NCBI GenBank assembly: GCA_005884305.1
Contig: VAYL01000062.1
Span: 3,057 to 13,975, forward strand
Length of the DNA stretch: 10,919 bases
Direction: 5' to 3'
From: Actinomycetota bacterium
Lineage (GTDB): Bacteria; Actinomycetota; Thermoleophilia; Solirubrobacterales; 70-9
Both the position numbers and the translations under genes were made by a program. Shown piece by piece: positions 1 to 6,624 of the stretch. The first letter of the stretch is position 1. Each line of letters starts with the position of its first letter. The notes below the pieces were generated by a model. It saw nothing but the letters and a program-made list of their open reading frames with translations, was not told the DNA's origin and made no database searches.

Positions 1-816
1 CGCTTCGAGCCGCTCGAGGTCTACTTCCAGATCAACCGCGCACAGCGCTATATCCAGTCCCTCGGGTTCTCCGATTCGAACCCGACGCCCAACGGCATCG
101 CGGATCGCGTCCAGCGCGCCGTCGCGGACGCCTACCGCCTCGACAACTCCGCGTACTCCCCGTTCACGCAGACGATCACGTACGGCCGGGGAGGGGTGGA
201 CGACGCCGAGGACGGCGACGTGATCCTCCACGAGTACGGTCACGCGATGCAGGACTCCGAGTCGTCGGCGTTCGGCCACAGCAGCCGGTATGGCCCTGCC
301 GCCGTTGCGGAGGGATCATCCGATTACTGGGCCGCCGTGATGTCGTGGCGCTCGCCGCACACGGCGAACGAGGACGACGTCTGCATCTTCGACTGGGACG
401 CGATCAGATACGGCAGGTTCTTTCCACGGGTGCAGCCCGAGAAGTCCGGTCGTCGATGCGGCCGGCGGACGGACGTGAACCGGACCCTTGACGAGGCCAC
501 GGCCCGCTGCCCGCGCGTCCCATTCGGAGGGCGCTACGCCCCGGACCCCCACTGCGTCGGTGAGGTCTGGTCCACCGGTTTGTGGAACATCAGGCGGTCG
601 CTCGCTTCGGAGGGTCGTGCGCGCGCTAGGGATATGGACCAGATCTACCTGGCATCGCAGTTCATGTACACCGGGAAGGAGACCCTCAAGGACGCGGCGA
701 ACGCCCTGCTCTGCGCCGACGAGGATCTTCACCCGAAGGGCCGACCCGGGGACTGCCGGGGCGAGCACTACGCGGTGATCCACCGCGAGATGACGCGGCG
801 CGGCATTCTTCACTGA
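1..816 (+). CDS. Gluzincin zinc metalloprotease (M4/M36-like), 5' partial
   Basis: The frame is open from base 1 to the TGA at 814-816, giving the last 271 residues of a longer protein. It carries HEYGH at residues 77-81 and, 23 residues later, EGSSD at 104-108. Two His plus a downstream Glu in an E-x3-D context is the zinc site of gluzincin peptidases (thermolysin/fungalysin type); the Glu in HEYGH would be the catalytic base. Further on, HCVGEVWSTGLWNIR (encoded about 550-597) resembles the conserved W-S-x-x-L-W segment that follows the active site in bacterial M36-like proteins. At least six cysteines are present, which fits a secreted, disulfide-bonded enzyme, but signal peptide and propeptide lie outside the window. 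A GTG at 196 could start a 206-residue protein, but the 65 codons before it read as the same fold, so it is not the real start. The exact peptidase family is less certain than the zinc-protease call. Confidence 0.8.
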   Translation, partial: RFEPLEVYFQINRAQRYIQSLGFSDSNPTPNGIADRVQRAVADAYRLDNSAYSPFTQTITYGRGGVDDAEDGDVILHEYGHAMQDSESSAFGHSSRYGPAAVAEGSSDYWAAVMSWRSPHTANEDDVCIFDWDAIRYGRFFPRVQPEKSGRRCGRRTDVNRTLDEATARCPRVPFGGRYAPDPHCVGEVWSTGLWNIRRSLASEGRARARDMDQIYLASQFMYTGKETLKDAANALLCADEDLHPKGRPGDCRGEHYAVIHREMTRRGILH

Positions 817-852
817 GCCTTCGCCGGGCGGCATTCGTCCCCGGAAAAGACT

Positions 853-890
853 GACCCGCCGGTGTCAGGGAGGGGGAACACCGGCGGGTC
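853..890 (-). terminator. 13-bp perfect hairpin, likely terminator of the kinase operon
   Basis: GACCCGCCGGTGT at 853-865 pairs perfectly with 878-890 around a 12-base loop. Read on the minus strand, the stem is followed three bases later by TTTT (complement of 845-848), the layout of an intrinsic terminator for the minus-strand two-component operon ending at 1077. Read on the plus strand there is no U-run after the stem, but the hairpin sits 36 bases past the metalloprotease stop and may slow or stop that transcript too. Strand is therefore probable, not certain. Confidence 0.6.
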
Positions 891-914
891 GCTTGGCTCA
901 GACTGGCCAACGAT

Positions 915-953
915 CACCCGTCGAGGTGGTGTCGGGGGTGCCCCCGACGGGTG
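915..953. terminator. Second hairpin with two competing pairings
   Basis: CACCCGTCG at 915-923 is the exact inverse of 945-953 (9 bp, 21-base loop). An alternative 7-bp hairpin pairs GTCGGGG at 931-937 with CCCCGAC at 942-948 around a 4-base loop. Both use 945-948, so only one can form at a time. No U-run follows on either strand. It may be a backup terminator between the convergent genes or part of an untranslated RNA; its role is not shown by the sequence. Confidence 0.35.
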
Positions 954-1076
954 GGTTGTCTCGTCCGCGCGAAAAGGTAGATCCCCGCCATAAACGATTG
1001 TTAAACCTTTCTGGCGAGTTTCCTAAGAATCGAGACGCGCCGAAGCTACCAGGCAAATCGCGGCCTGAGTGAGGCT

Positions 1077-2489
1077 TCAGCCGGCGACCGGCAGCTTGAC
1101 CGTGAACCGCGCGCCGCCGGCTGAGGAGGCGCTCGCCTCCACATCGCCTCCGTGCGATGTCGCGACCGCCTTGACGATCGCGAGCCCAAGGCCGGTGCCG
1201 GAGTCCGCGGCAACGTCCGCCGGCCCGGACCCGCGAACGAACCGCGAGAAGATCTGATCCTCCATGCCGGCCGGGATGCCTGGGCCGTCGTCGGACACCT
1301 CGAGCACCGCGTCCCCGTTGCGCCGCTCGACCGTGACCTTGATCTCGGTCCCGGTGGGGGTGTGCCGCACGCCGTTGTCCAGCAGGTTCACGGCCAGCCT
1401 GTGAAGCTCATCCTCGTTTGCCCTCACCGACACCGGCTGAGTCTCCGTCATCGTCAGATGATGGCCGTTGGCCACCGGCTGGACCTCGGCGAGCGCGGCA
1501 GAAGCGACGTCGGCGAGGTCGACGTCCCGGCGGACCCCGGTTCGCCCGGCATCCGCGCGCGCCAGTAGCAGGAGGTCGGAGACCAGACGGCTCATCCGCT
1601 TCGACGAGCGAAGTGCGGAGTCCACCATCTCGTTCTCATCCGAGCCGCTGCCTTCGCGTGCCAGCCGCTCCTGCAGAAGCTCAAGATTGGCGAGGACGCT
1701 CGTGAGCGGAGTCCGGAGCTCGTGCGACGCGTCGGCGACGAACTCCCGCTGGAGCTGCATCAGCTGTTCGGTCTCTGATCGCGCGGCATCGAGTTGCCGG
1801 AGCATCTGATCGAGCGTCCGCGCCAGCTCACCCACCTCGTCGTCGCGTTCGGGCTCGGGAATCCGCTCGGAGGGATCGCGCGTGGTCGCGATGCGGCGGG
1901 CGGTCGAGGTCAGAGAAGCGATCGGACGCATGGCGCGACCCGCGATAGCGATGCCGGCGAGTGCGGCGAGGGCTGTCCCGCCGAGGACGCCAAGGCCAAG
2001 GAACAGCCACAGGCGGTCGATTGTCGAGTCGAGACTGTCGGTGCTCCGTGCGAACTGCAAAAAGACGCCCGTAAACCCGACAGCCTGGCTGGTTGCAACA
2101 CGCATCGAGCCCGCATCGGAGACACCGCCCGGATGCGGAGGCCCAAGGTTTCGCTCGACCGGTCCATTACAGAGCACCGTTGATGGCGTTACGACGCGGA
2201 CTACCGTCGCTCGGTTGGCAATCAGCGCCATTTCGCTTTCACTGATGTGGCAATTCAGACGGCCATCCAGCCCGGGCGTGATGTTGATTTGACTCGCGAG
2301 CCTGGCAGCGTCGTCCTGCAATTCGCTGTTGAAGTTGCTCTCGAGGCGATTCGACGTCAGCCGGCCCACCACCAACGCGAAGATCACAAGGATGACGAAC
2401 GTCAGGACGGCCGAAACCGCAGCGAGTCGCCACCGGATCGGCCACCGCTTCGGCGTCAGAACGGCGACTATTCGCTCAAGCCGCTTCAT
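1077..2489 (-). CDS. Two-component sensor histidine kinase, HAMP/HisKA type
   Basis: A 470-residue inner-membrane kinase, normal length for the OmpR-partner class. In order: transmembrane helix about 21-43; extracytoplasmic sensor about 44-160; second helix about 161-184; HAMP about 186-238; HisKA with ASHELRTPL, phosphoacceptor His256; and an ATPase domain with N-box (N368, D371, N372), G1 box DDGPG at 400-404, F box FSRF at 414-417 and G2 box GTGLGL at 431-436. All catalytic boxes are present, so it should be active. The sensor has no named domain I recognise; it has only two cysteines, C80 and C107, which could form a disulfide. The start ATG (2487-2489) lies inside the end of the response regulator gene, a 14-nt overlap implying coupled translation. 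The stimulus cannot be read from the sequence. The pair resembles MprAB-like actinobacterial systems in general form only. Confidence 0.95.
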   Translation of the reverse strand: MKRLERIVAVLTPKRWPIRWRLAAVSAVLTFVILVIFALVVGRLTSNRLESNFNSELQDDAARLASQINITPGLDGRLNCHISESEMALIANRATVVRVVTPSTVLCNGPVERNLGPPHPGGVSDAGSMRVATSQAVGFTGVFLQFARSTDSLDSTIDRLWLFLGLGVLGGTALAALAGIAIAGRAMRPIASLTSTARRIATTRDPSERIPEPERDDEVGELARTLDQMLRQLDAARSETEQLMQLQREFVADASHELRTPLTSVLANLELLQERLAREGSGSDENEMVDSALRSSKRMSRLVSDLLLLARADAGRTGVRRDVDLADVASAALAEVQPVANGHHLTMTETQPVSVRANEDELHRLAVNLLDNGVRHTPTGTEIKVTVERRNGDAVLEVSDDGPGIPAGMEDQIFSRFVRGSGPADVAADSGTGLGLAIVKAVATSHGGDVEASASSAGGARFTVKLPVAG

Positions 2490-3183
2490 CGCGAGGCGCC
2501 TTCATCACGTACCCGGCGCCGCGCTTCGTGTGAAGGATCCGGGGTTCGCCGCCCGCCTCGAGCTTTCGCCGCACGTTCGAGATGAAGACGTCGATGGTGT
2601 TCGTCATCGCCATGGGGTCATAGCCCCAGACCTCCTCGAGCAGGCGTTCGCGCGAGATGACGAGACGCTCGTTGCGCATCAGGTACTCGAGCAGCTCGAA
2701 CTCCCTGTTGGTGAGGTCGATGGGGCGGTCGCCGCGGTGGACCTCGCGGGTATCGGGATTCAGGCGGAGGTCGCCGACCGTGAGCGAGGCCGTGCCGCGC
2801 GGTGGCCGTCTCCGCATGAGGGCGCGCATGCGGGCGAGGAGCTCCTTACGCTCGAACGGCTTGACGAGGTAGTCGTCCGCACCCGCGTCCAAGCCGACGA
2901 CGCGGTCGTCGGTCTCGGTGCGGGCCGTCAGGATCAGAATCGAGACGTCGCTCGAGTCGCGAAGGCGGCGGCAGACCTCGACACCGTCGAGCTTGGGCAG
3001 TCCCAGGTCGAGGATCACCAGGTCGGGGACGAAGTCCTCCGCCTCTTCGAGGGCCGACACGCCGTCCAACGCCGAGCGAACCTCGTGGCCCTCCTGGCGC
3101 AGCGTGCGTCTAAGGACGTCCGCGATCTCGACGTCGTCCTCGACGACGAGCACACGGCCGATGTTGGTGTCCGCGTCAAGCAT
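2476..3183 (-). CDS. OmpR/PhoB-family response regulator
   Basis: A 235-residue DNA-binding regulator. The receiver domain (about 9-124) has the acidic pair E15/D16 with D17, the phosphoacceptor D59 in VILDLGLPKLDG, T86 and K108, all expected switch residues. The winged-helix effector domain (about 132-229) ends in the typical TKRGAGYVM beta-hairpin wing, with the recognition helix near TNTIDVFISNVRRKL. It is the first gene of a minus-strand operon with the histidine kinase. The start ATG at 3181-3183 has no clear Shine-Dalgarno sequence; only GGA abuts it. A TAATCT hexamer sits nine bases upstream, so the mRNA may be leaderless or nearly so. It lies divergent to ftsK with a 128-bp spacer. 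Target genes are unknown; autoregulation is common in the family. Confidence 0.95.
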   Translation of the reverse strand: MLDADTNIGRVLVVEDDVEIADVLRRTLRQEGHEVRSALDGVSALEEAEDFVPDLVILDLGLPKLDGVEVCRRLRDSSDVSILILTARTETDDRVVGLDAGADDYLVKPFERKELLARMRALMRRRPPRGTASLTVGDLRLNPDTREVHRGDRPIDLTNREFELLEYLMRNERLVISRERLLEEVWGYDPMAMTNTIDVFISNVRRKLEAGGEPRILHTKRGAGYVMKAPRDEAA

Positions 3184-3192
3184 TCCAAGGAG

Positions 3193-3198
3193 AGATTA
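3193..3198 (-). promoter_or_regulatory. Candidate -10 element for the response regulator operon
   Basis: On the minus strand the hexamer TAATCT lies nine bases before the ATG of the response regulator. A -10 box this close would place the transcription start at or within a few bases of the start codon, giving a leaderless or near-leaderless mRNA, which is frequent in actinobacteria. I see no good -35 hexamer at 16-18 bp spacing. This is a motif match only. Confidence 0.35.
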
Positions 3199-3199
3199 G

Positions 3200-3251
3200 C
3201 CCTGGTTACGCGCGATATCCGCAGGTTTTAGCGCGGCTTTATTCCCTGGTT
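3200..3251. repeat. Direct repeat CCCTGGTT in divergent promoter region
   Basis: CCCTGGTT occurs at 3200-3207 and again at 3244-3251, 44 bp apart, with a weaker 6/8 match (CGCAGGTT) at 3220-3227. They lie between the divergent starts of the response regulator gene and ftsK. OmpR-family regulators bind direct repeats, and 44 bp is four 11-bp steps, so an autoregulatory operator is possible. Eight-base matches in a short region can also arise by chance. Confidence 0.3.
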
Positions 3252-3311
3252 CCGCCGGTTGGAGGCAGGGGCGGAGAGGGGACGTGTCGTGCGCGTCGAA
3301 CCTGCTCACAC

Positions 3312-5666
3312 ATGCCGCTCGTGCGCAAGCGCCGCTCCACCGGGCGCGGGGCCCTGCGGTCCCGTGCGCGGCCACGCCAGCAATCGCGAAAGCCGGCCCG
3401 GAAGAACCGTCCGAGCCCGCGCGAGGTCGTCGCGCGACTCGAACAGCGACACCTGGATCTGATTGGCCTTGGGCTAATCGCAGTCGCCATCTACCTGGGG
3501 TGCGTGCTGTACGTCGGCTGGGACGGAGGCCCGGTCGGCGACTCGCTGTCACGAGCCCTTGCGGATGTCACCGGGCGAGTGGCCTACCTGATCCCGATCG
3601 CGGTCGCCGGGTGGGGGGTCGTTCTCATCCTGCGGCCGATCTTGAAGGCCCCGGCCGCGGTGAATGCCGGTGCGGTCCTCCTGCTCGCGTCCCTGCTCCT
3701 GGCGTTCGCGGCCCAGACCGCCGGGCTCGGCCCATCGCATCCGGCGAGGCATGGCTACTTCGATCAGCCCTTCTACTCGGTGCACGGCGGGATCCTCGGC
3801 GAGGCGTTCTACTGGGCTGCGACCTCGCTCTTTCACCGCTTGGGCGCCCAGATCCTCGCGGTGCTGCTGTTCGCTTGTGGCCTGCTCCTGATCACGCAGA
3901 CGACGCTGTCGACTCTTCTCACCCGGGCGGGGCGCATGGCGCGCACCGCGGGCACCGGCACGCGAGAGCTCGCGAAGACCGTGCGCATGTCGGGTGGGTA
4001 TGGGGACTTTGAGCCCGACGGACGCGACATCGCGATCACTCGAGCGGGGCCAACCGAGCCACTGGCCACGCAGGCGCTGTCGGACTCCGAGCTCCCCGAC
4101 GCCGAGACGACCCGCTTCGGGGAGGAGGAGCCAGGCTGGGAGGACGACGAGCCCGAGTCGCCCGGACCGGGCCAGTTCGCCTACGAGGACACCGCGCCGG
4201 ACATACCCGACAGGGCCGAGGAGGAGGGCGAGGCCGCTAGGGATGAGCCGGCCGGTGAGCTGACGCCGATGGGGAACCGGCGCTGGGGTATCACGGAGTC
4301 CGACGAGATCGACTACGAGCTTCCCGCCCCGAAGGTTCTGGAGCGCGCAAAGACCGACCCCGGGCCGGACATGCGCGACCGCGAGGTGACCGCCAACGCC
4401 CTGCTCGAGGCCCTTCGCCACTTCGGGATCGAGGCGCGGCTACTGGGCGTCGTCAGCGGTCCGCACGTGAGCCGCTACGAGCTTCAGCTCCCGCCCGGCA
4501 CGAAGGTCTCCAAGGTCGCCCACCTTCGCGACGACCTCGCCTACGAGCTGGCCTCCACCGACATCCGCATCCTTGCCCCGATCCCGGGCAAGAAAGCAGT
4601 GGGTATCGAGGTTCCGAACCAGCGCGGCCGCCTCGTCCGACTGGGCGACATCTACGACGGCCGTCCCAAGGGGTCCTCGCCGCTGGCCGTGTGGCTTGGC
4701 AAGGACGTCTCCGGGCAGGCCGTGTGGACCGACCTGGCACTGATGCCGCACGCGCTGGTCGCCGGCACGACCGGCTCCGGTAAGTCGGGATGCATCAACG
4801 CGATGCTGTGCTCGGTCCTGCTGCACGCCTCCCCGAACGAGGCCCGGCTGGTGCTAGTAGATCCAAAGCGCGTGGAGCTCAACCACTACGAGCGCCTCCC
4901 GCACCTACTGACGCCGGTGGTGACGAATCCCCGGCTCGCGGCGAACGTGCTCGCGAACCTCATCGGGGAGATGGAGAGCCGCTACTCGGTGATGGGGGAG
5001 GCGCGCACACGGAACCTCGCGGAGCTGAACCGGGCTCGCGCGAAGTCCGGCGAGCCGCCGCTGCCGCACATCCTCTGCGTGATCGACGAGCTCGCGGACC
5101 TGATGATGGTCGCGCCGGCCGAGGTGGAGGATTCGATCATCCGGCTCGCGCAGAAGTCGCGCGCGGTCGGCATTCACCTCGTGCTCGCGACCCAGCGACC
5201 CTCCACCGACGTGATCACGGGGACGATCAAGGTCAACATCCCGGCCCGGATCGCGTTCTCGGTCGCATCCCAGGTCGACTCCCGCGTAATCCTCGACCAG
5301 GGCGGCGCCGAGACTCTGCTTGGGCAGGGGGACATGCTCTTCCGGCCCGTCGGGACGTCGCGGCTTCAGCGGCTCCAGGGCGCCTTCGTCACCGAGGACG
5401 AGATCGCTCGGATATCGAAGCACTGGGCCCGCCAGGGCGAGCCGGAGTTCGATCCCGCGCTCCTGGAGGTGCACGAGGGGCCCGGCGACGATCGTGAAGA
5501 CGATCTCTCGCCGGACAGCGACGACCTGCTCGATGAGGCGGCCCGCATCGTCGTTCAGAGCCAGACCGCCTCGGTGTGGCCGGCTGATCGACATGCTCGA
5601 GCGCCGCGGGATCATCTCCGGGTACGAGGGATCGAAGCCGCGGCAGGTGCTGGTGACCGAGGGTGA
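3312..5666 (+). CDS. ftsK: DNA translocase FtsK/SpoIIIE, frameshifted in the gamma domain
   Basis: A septal DNA pump that clears and segregates chromosome ends during division. After a basic N-tail it has four or five transmembrane helices (about 48-70, 88-110, 116-136, possibly 158-176, and 179-197), a fairly short acidic linker (about 226-340), an FtsK alpha segment (about 355-455) and the RecA-like motor: Walker A GTTGSGKS at 485-492, DPKRVEL at 517-523, Walker B VIDELADL at 590-597 and ATQRPSTDVITG at 626-637. The gamma winged helix starts near residue 738 and is intact to V755 (5574-5576). There the homologous frame is lost, and 29 unrelated residues follow to the TGA at 5664-5666. The expected continuation resumes at 5578 in the +1 frame. 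Motor and membrane parts look complete, so a protein lacking gamma could still assemble. The start ATG at 3312 has no clear ribosome site; GTG 3321 is an in-frame alternative. Confidence 0.93.
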   Translation: MPLVRKRRSTGRGALRSRARPRQQSRKPARKNRPSPREVVARLEQRHLDLIGLGLIAVAIYLGCVLYVGWDGGPVGDSLSRALADVTGRVAYLIPIAVAGWGVVLILRPILKAPAAVNAGAVLLLASLLLAFAAQTAGLGPSHPARHGYFDQPFYSVHGGILGEAFYWAATSLFHRLGAQILAVLLFACGLLLITQTTLSTLLTRAGRMARTAGTGTRELAKTVRMSGGYGDFEPDGRDIAITRAGPTEPLATQALSDSELPDAETTRFGEEEPGWEDDEPESPGPGQFAYEDTAPDIPDRAEEEGEAARDEPAGELTPMGNRRWGITESDEIDYELPAPKVLERAKTDPGPDMRDREVTANALLEALRHFGIEARLLGVVSGPHVSRYELQLPPGTKVSKVAHLRDDLAYELASTDIRILAPIPGKKAVGIEVPNQRGRLVRLGDIYDGRPKGSSPLAVWLGKDVSGQAVWTDLALMPHALVAGTTGSGKSGCINAMLCSVLLHASPNEARLVLVDPKRVELNHYERLPHLLTPVVTNPRLAANVLANLIGEMESRYSVMGEARTRNLAELNRARAKSGEPPLPHILCVIDELADLMMVAPAEVEDSIIRLAQKSRAVGIHLVLATQRPSTDVITGTIKVNIPARIAFSVASQVDSRVILDQGGAETLLGQGDMLFRPVGTSRLQRLQGAFVTEDEIARISKHWARQGEPEFDPALLEVHEGPGDDREDDLSPDSDDLLDEAARIVVQSQTASVWPADRHARAPRDHLRVRGIEAAAGAGDRG

Positions 5667-5778
5667 GCTTCAGCGCACGCTCGCGCGCCACGGCGGCGGG
5701 GCCGGCGAGGAAGAGTCACTCCCGGAGGACGCAGGCGCCGACCCCGCCGAGGAGTCGGTGAGCGCGCCTCTCGACTGA
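5578..5778 (+). pseudogene. ftsK: Out-of-frame end of ftsK gamma domain
   Basis: From base 5578 the +1 frame reads GRLIDMLERRGIISGYEGSKP and on to a TGA at 5776-5778, 66 residues in all. This is the second half of the FtsK gamma winged helix plus a short acidic tail, so it belongs to the preceding gene. Family members normally have about 14 residues (consensus like S-x-L-Q-R-x-F-R-x-G-Y-x-R-A) between the T-A-S-V of the upstream frame and this G-R-L. Only one base, T5577, lies between them here. The lost stretch covers the second gamma helix and the start of the DNA-recognition helix. The size of the loss (about 41 bases) is estimated from family memory, not from an alignment. Confidence 0.85.
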
Positions 5779-5822
5779 TTCCCACAAGCGGTAAACGCGT
5801 TCGCACCGGCGACGGCCAGAAT

Positions 5823-6624
5823 ATGCCCGCGATGGCTGGGCGAAACGATGGAAGACTCGAGATCGGCGAGGTGCTGCGAAGCACCCGTGCGCGCCTGGAC
5901 CGGGACATCTACACCGCCGAGCGCGAGACCAAGATCGGGCGGAAGTACCTGGAGGCCCTCGAGAACGAGGACTGGGACGTCTTGCCCGCCCCGGCCTATG
6001 TCAAGGGGTTCCTGCGCACCTACGCGGGCTACCTCGGCCTGGATGCAGACGCACTCGTCGACGAGTACCGGCGGACCATCGAGCGCTCGCCTGCCGCCGA
6101 GCAGCCGTCGTCGGCGCCGCCCGATCGAGGCGCCGCGCCGCTCCTGGGGTCAGGTCCTGGCCATCATCGGGGTTCTCGCGCTCGCGGTCGCGGCGATCGT
6201 TGCGGTCGTGCGGGTCGATCCCCTGAACTGGTTCGGCAACGGCGCGGGTGCTCACCACGGTAAGGCCAGCGCCAAGGGCCACCACCACGCCTCGGCCGGG
6301 CACAAGCACGGTGGCGGCAACGGCGGCGGGTCGCCGGGGAAGGCGGTCTCGCTCGTTCTGATCACCCACGATGAGATGGTGGTCTGCCTGCTGCCCGGCA
6401 ACGGGCGCCCGTTCATCGACTCGCAGACGCTCGTCGCGGGGTCGAAGGAGGGGCCGTTCGAGCCACCGGCGGAGAACTACCGGCTGGACCTGATCTCGGG
6501 CGGCAAGGCGACCGTCGTACTGGGTGGTAAGGCGCACCGAGTGGAGTCCAGGCGTCCGGCGAGCTATCGAATCGACGCGGGCGGTATTACCGAGATCCCG
6601 TTCAAGGGACAGAAATGCCAGTGA
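5823..6624 (+). pseudogene. RodZ-like HTH membrane protein, one-base frameshift
   Basis: Read with one base skipped at the CCC of 6120-6122, this is one 266-residue protein of RodZ-like layout. RodZ links the MreB cytoskeleton to the membrane. Residues about 10-76 form a cytoplasmic HTH_25-type domain (IGEVLRSTRARLDRDIYTAE, then LENEDWDVLPAPAYVKGFLR). A Pro/Ala linker leads to one transmembrane helix (about 110-130), a His/Gly-rich stretch (about 138-172) and a C-terminal beta domain resembling DUF4115 (YRLDLISGGKATVVLGG). As written, the first frame ends at 6263 and loses the membrane and outer parts; the second runs open to the TGA at 6622-6624. Deleting one C gives P-P-I-E-A-P-R-R-S-W without a gap, so a single-base error or mutation is the simplest view. 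It begins 44 nt after the ftsK remnant and overlaps cinA by 10 nt. An HTH regulator role is less likely given the membrane helix. Confidence 0.82.

Larger units (their letters stand above)
817..1076. other. Convergent intergenic region, 260 bp
   Basis: This gap lies between two gene ends (plus-strand protease, minus-strand kinase). It holds the two hairpins at 853-890 and 915-953 and then an AT-richer patch at about 986-1032, unlike the GC-rich surroundings. In that patch TAAAC occurs at 991-995 and again at 1002-1006, an 11-bp period. No coding frame here looks real. See the findings for a possible small RNA or regulator site. Confidence 0.5.

Noticed and set aside
196..198. GTG as the true start of the metalloprotease
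   Set aside because: The frame is open to base 1 and the upstream residues look like part of the same fold; starting here would leave no signal peptide or propeptide.
2329..3231. Plus-strand open frame of 300 codons opposite the response regulator
   Set aside because: The minus strand encodes a complete receiver and winged-helix protein; the plus frame is its shadow.
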